64,000 bases of DNA from Idiomarina seosinensis (lineage in GTDB: Bacteria; Pseudomonadota; Gammaproteobacteria; Enterobacterales; Alteromonadaceae), in assembly GCF_003987275.1 (NCBI RefSeq), contig NZ_PIQF01000001.1, positions 806,001 to 870,000 on the forward strand. Reading direction: 5' to 3'. Below, piece by piece: positions 58,557-64,000 of this stretch; positions within the stretch are counted from its first letter, which is position 1; every line of letters begins with the position of its first letter. Both the position numbers and the translations under genes were made by a program. The notes beneath the pieces are model-generated. The model saw nothing but the letters and a program-made list of their open reading frames with translations. It had not been told where the DNA came from and did no database searches.

Positions 58557-61202
58557 ATGAAGCCAACAAACCTAACACTTAAACCATTAGCGCTAGCGCT
58601 CGTTGCGCTAGGGCTGTCCGGCTGCGGCGGTGGTGACAGTGTCGAGACGAATACCGATTATACCCAAATTGATACTACCGAACCGGTAAACGATTGGGAG
58701 CTTGTCTGGAGCGATGACTTTGAAGGTAGTAGCATCGATGACAGTAAATGGACCTTTGAAGTCAATTGCCAGGGTGGTGGCAACAATGAACAACAATGCT
58801 ATACCGACTCGCCCGACAATGCGTTTGTCTCGGATGGCACCTTAAAAATTGTTGCTATGCCAGCCGGAGAAGACTCTGACGGCCCCCTGCCTTATACTTC
58901 TGCGCGATTAAACAGTAAGAACAAAGGTGATTTCAAATACGGCCGCATCGAAGTCCGGGCAAAAATGCCAGAAGGCCAAGGTTCCTGGCCTGCGGTTTGG
59001 ATGATGCCAACTGATTCAGTCTATGGCGGCTGGCCAAAATCCGGTGAAATCGACATTGTTGAAGCGGTTAACTTAAAAACCACCGATGAAGACGGCAATG
59101 TCGAAAATAATGTACACGGCACCTTGCACTACGGTCGCGACTGGCCAGATAACAGTTCTTCCGGGAAAGCTTACGAATTAGCCGACGGAGCGAACCCTGC
59201 TGATGAATTCCATACCTACGCTATCGAATGGCAGCAAGGCGAAATTCGCTGGTATGTCGATGGTTACCTTTATCAAACCCAGCGCGACTCGCAAGTTCGG
59301 TTTAACAGTAAAGGCGAAGCGATTGGCCTGAATCATCAAGGATGGTTTACTGAGTATTATGACCAGTCATCGGGAGAGCTCACAGTTGATTATGGTCCTG
59401 CACCATTCGATCAGCAATTTCATTTAATCATGAACTTAGCTGTCGGTGGTGATTGGCCAGAAAACACCAATAACTTGGGTATTGATGAAAGCGCTTTCGC
59501 TGATGGTCAGACGTTAGAAATCGACTACATCAATGTATATCAATGTAATCAGAACCCTGACACCGGTAAAGGCTGTGAAACTCTGCGCGCTGGTTACGAC
59601 GATGAGGAAACACTGATTACCGGCGAAGCACCAATCCCCTCTCCTCCTTCTACCACCGTTGAAAACCTAACTATTTTTGATGGTACACCAAATCCGAACT
59701 GGCCGGCCTGGGACTGCTGCGGCGGCTCAACACCAGCACTTATCGATGATGCTGAAAAAGGCCAGGTCTATCAGTTTGTCGTTAACGATACACCAACGGT
59801 TAATGGCTTTATCTCGCGTGAAGAGTTCATCACCGATGAAAGTGGCGAGCCTCAACCTTTTGATGCCACCGGCATGATCGAAACCGGCAGTATTAGTTTT
59901 GATATGAAGCTGAATTCTGCACCAAGCGATTCATCCGCGTCATGGTTGTTTAAGGTAGAGAGCGACAACAATGCGTCCTTTGCTGAGTTACCCTTAACTG
60001 AAAGCTCAGAAGGCGTTTCACCAACCGTCGGGGAATGGCAGACATACACCTACCCGTTACAACAATTAGTTGACGCAGGCCTTGAACCTAATGCCATTGA
60101 CGCATTTATGGTATTCCCTTCATGGGGCTTAGGTGCCGGTGCGGAATACTCCTTAACTAACGTAGAAATTACCTCACCAGAAGCTGAAGCGCCAGAATTA
60201 GTACTGTTCGATGACCAGCAAAACCCTGACTGGCCGCTTTGGGACTGCTGTGGAGGTACAACACCACAAGAAGTTACTGACGAAGAGCGTGGCATCGTTG
60301 GAGAGTTTGAAATTGGTGCGACCCCAACCGTCGTTGGTTTTAAACCAGCAGATGGTTCAGGCATTCAATTTGATGCTTCTGCGTTAATGGTTGAGGGCGT
60401 TGTCGAATTCGATATGAAAGTCGTTTCGCCACCGAATAATCAAGATTCGGTCTGGAAATTTAAAGTAGAATCAAACGGGGCTGAAACGGCCGTTGAAATC
60501 GATTTAGCGAGCGGCAACGGTGGCGAGTCGCCAGTAACCGGCGAATGGCAGACCTACACCTTCCCACTACAGCAACTTGCTGATGCCGGTTTAGACCTTT
60601 CAGCAATTGACGTTATTATGATATTCCCTGCCTGGGACACTGGCGAAGGTGCCGTATTCCGCGTTGACGAAGCACGCATTTATGATCCAAGTGCTGGTTC
60701 TGACGAAATCACCATCTTCGACGAACAAGTCAATGCAGACTGGTCGCTCTGGGACTGCTGTGCAGGTTCAGAACCACAAGTCGTTGAAGTTGATGCGCCC
60801 TATAATAATGTCGCACAGTTTGAAATCCTGGGTTCACCAGAAACTGTTCTAGGATTCCTTGCGAATGAAGGGGCCACCTTTGATGCATCTTCGTTATTGG
60901 CTAACGGCGCGATTAGCTTTGACATGCGTGTCGTCGATCAACCCACAGGCGCAGATGCACAATGGCTAGTAAAAGTTGAATCTTCTGGCGCAGCCACAGC
61001 TGTGGAGCTACCGTTATCCGCCGGTAATTATGATGAAGAACCAGTTGCCGGCGAATGGGCCACTTACAACTTTACGCTGCAGTCGTTATTCGATGCAGGC
61101 CTGGATATTAGTGACATCAGTGTCATTATGATCTTCCCGACTTGGGGACAGTCTTCCGGCGCCGTTTATCAAGTTGATAACCTTAGCATTGAAAATTTTT
61201 AA
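58557..61202 (+). CDS. GH16 beta-1,3-glucanase (laminarinase) lipoprotein with three C-terminal repeats
   Basis: 881-residue predicted outer-membrane lipoprotein (lipobox LSGC, Cys23). Residues about 46-330 are a GH16 domain with the catalytic GEIDIVEAVN (E164 nucleophile, E169 acid/base) and ELVWSDDFEGSSIDDSKW; this is the laminarinase/lichenase type. Three tandem repeats of about 165 residues follow (about 367-545, 547-712, 718-881), each opening IFDG..NPDW.LWDCCGGS/TP; they resemble the ExoP galactose-binding-like modules and probably bind beta-glucan. Heads an operon with a TonB receptor. Confidence 0.92.
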   Translation: MKPTNLTLKPLALALVALGLSGCGGGDSVETNTDYTQIDTTEPVNDWELVWSDDFEGSSIDDSKWTFEVNCQGGGNNEQQCYTDSPDNAFVSDGTLKIVAMPAGEDSDGPLPYTSARLNSKNKGDFKYGRIEVRAKMPEGQGSWPAVWMMPTDSVYGGWPKSGEIDIVEAVNLKTTDEDGNVENNVHGTLHYGRDWPDNSSSGKAYELADGANPADEFHTYAIEWQQGEIRWYVDGYLYQTQRDSQVRFNSKGEAIGLNHQGWFTEYYDQSSGELTVDYGPAPFDQQFHLIMNLAVGGDWPENTNNLGIDESAFADGQTLEIDYINVYQCNQNPDTGKGCETLRAGYDDEETLITGEAPIPSPPSTTVENLTIFDGTPNPNWPAWDCCGGSTPALIDDAEKGQVYQFVVNDTPTVNGFISREEFITDESGEPQPFDATGMIETGSISFDMKLNSAPSDSSASWLFKVESDNNASFAELPLTESSEGVSPTVGEWQTYTYPLQQLVDAGLEPNAIDAFMVFPSWGLGAGAEYSLTNVEITSPEAEAPELVLFDDQQNPDWPLWDCCGGTTPQEVTDEERGIVGEFEIGATPTVVGFKPADGSGIQFDASALMVEGVVEFDMKVVSPPNNQDSVWKFKVESNGAETAVEIDLASGNGGESPVTGEWQTYTFPLQQLADAGLDLSAIDVIMIFPAWDTGEGAVFRVDEARIYDPSAGSDEITIFDEQVNADWSLWDCCAGSEPQVVEVDAPYNNVAQFEILGSPETVLGFLANEGATFDASSLLANGAISFDMRVVDQPTGADAQWLVKVESSGAATAVELPLSAGNYDEEPVAGEWATYNFTLQSLFDAGLDISDISVIMIFPTWGQSSGAVYQVDNLSIENF
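59657..61199 (+). repeat. Three tandem C-terminal repeats in the GH16 protein
   Basis: Protein-level tandem repeat: units at about 59657-60185, 60195-60695 and 60708-61199. Each holds a WDCC box, a FDMK/R strand, and the WQTYTYPLQQLVDAGL / WATYNFTLQSLFDAGL helix near the end. The two adjacent cysteines (DCC) are conserved in all three. Confidence 0.85.
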
Positions 61203-61232
61203 TCAGTACGACAAACAGAAATGGATAAGATA

Positions 61233-64000
61233 ATGAAAAAACCACTTATGTTTAGCAAAAGCCCAGTCGCGGCAGCCGTCTCAGTCGTACTGAGTGCCGG
61301 CCTGATGTTTCCCTCTTTTGCACAAGAACAGGCAGCAGAATCAGCAGAAACCGAGCAAACTGAACAGCAACTGCAGCAGCGTGAAAAAAACGCTATGGAA
61401 GTCATCAATGTGCAGGGGATCCGCGGCAGTCTGTCGCGTGCTACCGCGTTTAAACGCCAGTCCTCTGGCGTTGTCGACGGCATTTCCGCTGAAGAAATGG
61501 GTAAATTCCCGGATACCAACTTAGCCGAATCGTTACAGCGTATCACTGGTGTTTCGATTAGCCGTAACGACGGGGAAGGCAGCGAAATCACGGTTCGGGG
61601 TTTTGGTCCGGAATTCAACCTGGTGACTTTAAACGGTCGGCAAATGCCTTCTACCGGTTTTTCCCGTTCGTACAATATGGAAGCTTTGTCTTCCGAAAAC
61701 GTAACGGCACTGGAAGTTTATAAAACAGCTCGGGCGGCGATGCCTAGCGGTGGTCTGGGTGCGACAGTAAACATTGTTACGACCCGGCCTTTTCAAACTT
61801 CTGAGCGTCAATTCGTAATCTCGGGCAAAGCGATGCACGACAGTTCGGTTGATATCGGTGATTCGGTAACGCCAGAGCTCGCGGCATTGTATAGCGATAC
61901 CTTTGCAGACGACATGTTTGGCGTGGCTGTATCGCTATCGCAACAACGTCGTGACTTTCAGCAACAATATGCCAATATTCAAGGCTGGCAGGCCAATGTT
62001 GGCCTACCTGATTTGGAAGAAGGTGAGTTTACTGATCCGCGTCCGGTCGGTGATGATGGCGAGCGTATCGGTAACCACTTCTTTCCTAAAGACATGAACT
62101 ATGGCTTTACCGACGTTCAAAACGAACGGACCAACGGCCAGGTCACTCTGCAATTTGCGCCAACAGATACCATAGTCTTGACCGCAGATTACACCGGTTC
62201 TCGAAGGACTTCAGGACGTGTCGGTTATGGTTGGGGCATCTGGAATGAGTTCGGTGGTAACATCAACTCTTATATTTTAGACGAGAACGGCACCGCTGTT
62301 TATGCCGATATAGCCGGTAACGACTCCTCGTTTACCGCTAACTGGGATACTACAGAGATCGAAGCGGACTCCGTTGGTTTAAATCTTAGCTGGGATATCA
62401 CACCTGACCTTAATCTTTGGGTCGATGTACACGACTCAAGTAATAAGATTGATAATGGTGCGGATAAAGGCATTCATTCAACCGGCCAAATCATCTTAGG
62501 CTCAGACCAGCTCCGCACTAAGATTTACGATTATCGCAACGGCGAAATTCCACAAGCCAGCGTGCTTTGGAATAATGGCACTAATGTTCTGGGTCGGGGT
62601 GAAATAGATTCGAACTTTAGCCAGTTTTTGCGTAGCCCCGGTGAGTCCAACATTAAACAGTATCAAGTAGAAGCAACTTGGTATAACTCAGTGTTTGATG
62701 TCCCCCTGGTTAAGGTTACCGGTGGTGTAACTCGCACAGAACAAGACATGGGCGGTTATAATGCCTGGAGTGGTTTGCGTGGTGGTCCGGGTTTCAACCC
62801 TAGTTTCACGCAAATTTTCCCCGATGGAATGTTCGTTTACAACAACACCGATGGGTTTCTTGACGAATTTGCTGGTGGTGGTAGTGACCTAGCACAGAAC
62901 TATTACTACACCTACGATATTGAAGAAGCACTGGCGCGACAGGCTGCTTTTTTAACTGAAGAGCGTATGGGCGCAGACGAATACTATGTCGGCATCCGTC
63001 CAGGCGACATTACCGGTCGTAGTAGTGTTTTAGAAGAAACCGACGCCATTTTCATTCAGTCTGAATGGGAATTTGACGTTGCTGGCTTCTTTACCCAGGT
63101 CAACTTCGGCGCTCGTTATGAGCAAACGGATGTTACCAGTATGGTGCGTCAGCGTGTTGAACAACAAGTTAACTGGGTAAGCCCTTCTGAGTGGATCATG
63201 CAGTATGTCGGCGGCGGCGATGAGTCGACCTTCTTAACGCAGACGGGTGAACACGATGTGTTCTTGCCAATGCTTGACGTTAAAGTCGATATCACTGAAG
63301 ACCTGGTTGGTCGTTTCTCTACCGGTAAGACCATAGCGCGTGCCCCACTTGGCGCACTCAACGGTGGCCGTAGCTTAAGCGGCAGTCCAAAACCGGGCGC
63401 TCGTACCGGCAGTAGTGGTAACCCTAATCTATTGCCCTTTGAATCGACTAATATCGACTTGTCATTGGAGTACTATTACGGCGATGGTAGCTATGCGTCG
63501 ATTGGCTACTTTAAAAAAGACGTCGATAACTTTATTCAAAATACTATCACCGAGACCACTATCGACGGCATCCGTGACATTTTCCAAGGTCCCCGCTATC
63601 AGCAGGCGATTTCCGATATAGAATCTCGTGGTGAACAGGCGACCTCCACTGCAATTTTCGAACAAATGTTGGCAAATGGTCACGGTAACGCCGATGGTGC
63701 AATTGAACCAAACTCTGACGACCCATTGATGGTCTGGAACATCAGCCGGCCGAGTAACACCGATGAAAAGTCAGTTAATGGTTTTGAAATAGCAATCCAA
63801 CAGTTGTTTGGAGAAACCGGGTTTGGCGCCGCGGCCAATGCGACTCTAGTAGACGGTGATACCAGCTTTGATGTCGATAGCTTAGACCAACAATCTCCAC
63901 TTGTTGGCTTGAGCGACTCCGCTAACCTGCAGTTATTTTACGAGAAACATGGCTGGTCGGTACGTGCCACCTATGCATGGCGCGATAGCTATTTGTTAGG
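61233..64000 (+). CDS. TonB-dependent receptor (partial, 3' end outside window)
   Basis: Open reading frame of more than 920 residues running off the right edge without a stop. Signal peptide MKKPLMFSKSPVAAAVSVVL to PSFAQ. A plug domain follows: EVINVQGIRGSLSRA is a TonB-box region, and KFPDTNLAESLQRITGVSISR with ITVRGFGPEFNLVTLNGRQMPS is the plug signature of the proteobacterial sugar-type TonB receptors; beta-barrel strands come after. ATG 61221 in frame is an alternative start. Starts 31 bp after the GH16 gene, so it likely imports the glucan oligosaccharides released by it. Confidence 0.93.
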   Translation, partial: MKKPLMFSKSPVAAAVSVVLSAGLMFPSFAQEQAAESAETEQTEQQLQQREKNAMEVINVQGIRGSLSRATAFKRQSSGVVDGISAEEMGKFPDTNLAESLQRITGVSISRNDGEGSEITVRGFGPEFNLVTLNGRQMPSTGFSRSYNMEALSSENVTALEVYKTARAAMPSGGLGATVNIVTTRPFQTSERQFVISGKAMHDSSVDIGDSVTPELAALYSDTFADDMFGVAVSLSQQRRDFQQQYANIQGWQANVGLPDLEEGEFTDPRPVGDDGERIGNHFFPKDMNYGFTDVQNERTNGQVTLQFAPTDTIVLTADYTGSRRTSGRVGYGWGIWNEFGGNINSYILDENGTAVYADIAGNDSSFTANWDTTEIEADSVGLNLSWDITPDLNLWVDVHDSSNKIDNGADKGIHSTGQIILGSDQLRTKIYDYRNGEIPQASVLWNNGTNVLGRGEIDSNFSQFLRSPGESNIKQYQVEATWYNSVFDVPLVKVTGGVTRTEQDMGGYNAWSGLRGGPGFNPSFTQIFPDGMFVYNNTDGFLDEFAGGGSDLAQNYYYTYDIEEALARQAAFLTEERMGADEYYVGIRPGDITGRSSVLEETDAIFIQSEWEFDVAGFFTQVNFGARYEQTDVTSMVRQRVEQQVNWVSPSEWIMQYVGGGDESTFLTQTGEHDVFLPMLDVKVDITEDLVGRFSTGKTIARAPLGALNGGRSLSGSPKPGARTGSSGNPNLLPFESTNIDLSLEYYYGDGSYASIGYFKKDVDNFIQNTITETTIDGIRDIFQGPRYQQAISDIESRGEQATSTAIFEQMLANGHGNADGAIEPNSDDPLMVWNISRPSNTDEKSVNGFEIAIQQLFGETGFGAAANATLVDGDTSFDVDSLDQQSPLVGLSDSANLQLFYEKHGWSVRATYAWRDSYLL

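Overview
This window is a chromosomal segment of a marine-type gammaproteobacterium. The gene content (nrdAB-yfaE-grxA, thrS-infC-rpmI-rplT-pheST-ihfA, aidB, hrpA, sbcB, cmoM) and the protein sequences point to the Alteromonadales or a nearby order; the genus cannot be fixed from the sequence alone. Base composition and codon use look even throughout. I see no insertion sequence, prophage, CRISPR array or rRNA operon, and there is one tRNA gene (tRNA-Val, GAC). No stretch longer than 300 bases lacks a gene. Both ends cut genes: serC at the left and a TonB-dependent receptor at the right.

Layout. 1-4739: serC (partial) and gyrA on the minus strand, divergent from ubiG and a MupP/Gph-like HAD phosphatase. 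4740-9249: class Ia ribonucleotide reductase unit (nrdA, nrdB, yfaE ferredoxin, grxA) behind two NrdR boxes. 9253-17658: hrpA and an exported isoaspartyl peptidase (minus), a small hypothetical gene, sbcB and a GMC oxidoreductase (plus). 17676-22708: an envelope lipid-traffic-like cluster (MMPL/RND exporter, YCF48 propeller, DUF1329). 22791-26918: hydroxyacid dehydrogenase, lipid kinase, cmoM, NIF3 protein, a histone H1-like protein and a small protein.

27008-37452 is the most distinctive region: a ten-gene minus-strand photo-oxidative-stress array (DUF523/DUF1722, photolyase, NTF2-like, SDR, COG2907 flavoprotein, DUF1365, CFA-synthase-like methyltransferase, DUF2878, chalcone-isomerase-like protein, DUF3833 lipoprotein). 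It faces a LON-domain gene and an ECF sigma/ChrR anti-sigma pair. The sigma/anti-sigma pair probably senses singlet oxygen and drives photorepair and membrane lipid modification. The CFA-like enzyme lacks two bicarbonate ligands of true CFA synthase, so another lipid product is plausible.

37480-44441 is the conserved translation block ihfA-pheT-pheS-rplT-rpmI-infC-thrS (minus strand). infC starts with AUU. The thrS leader carries two hairpins, each with a 7-bp stem and a 7-nt loop, whose loops present the threonine anticodons UGU and GGU: an apparent tRNA-mimic operator for ThrRS autoregulation. 44674-50731 holds a zinc-ribbon protein, riboflavin synthase, a DUF3080 lipoprotein, aidB, two EamA transporters around tRNA-Val, and a DCC-family protein.

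50807-64000 is sugar catabolism. zwf-pgl-edd-glk-eda (Entner-Doudoroff, minus) diverges from hexR-gap, with a good HexR site between them. This is followed by a GH16 laminarinase-like lipoprotein with three C-terminal repeats and a TonB-dependent receptor, behind a LacI-family-type operator. Together they suggest uptake of beta-glucan (laminarin) and its breakdown to glucose, which enters the Entner-Doudoroff pathway through Glk and Zwf.
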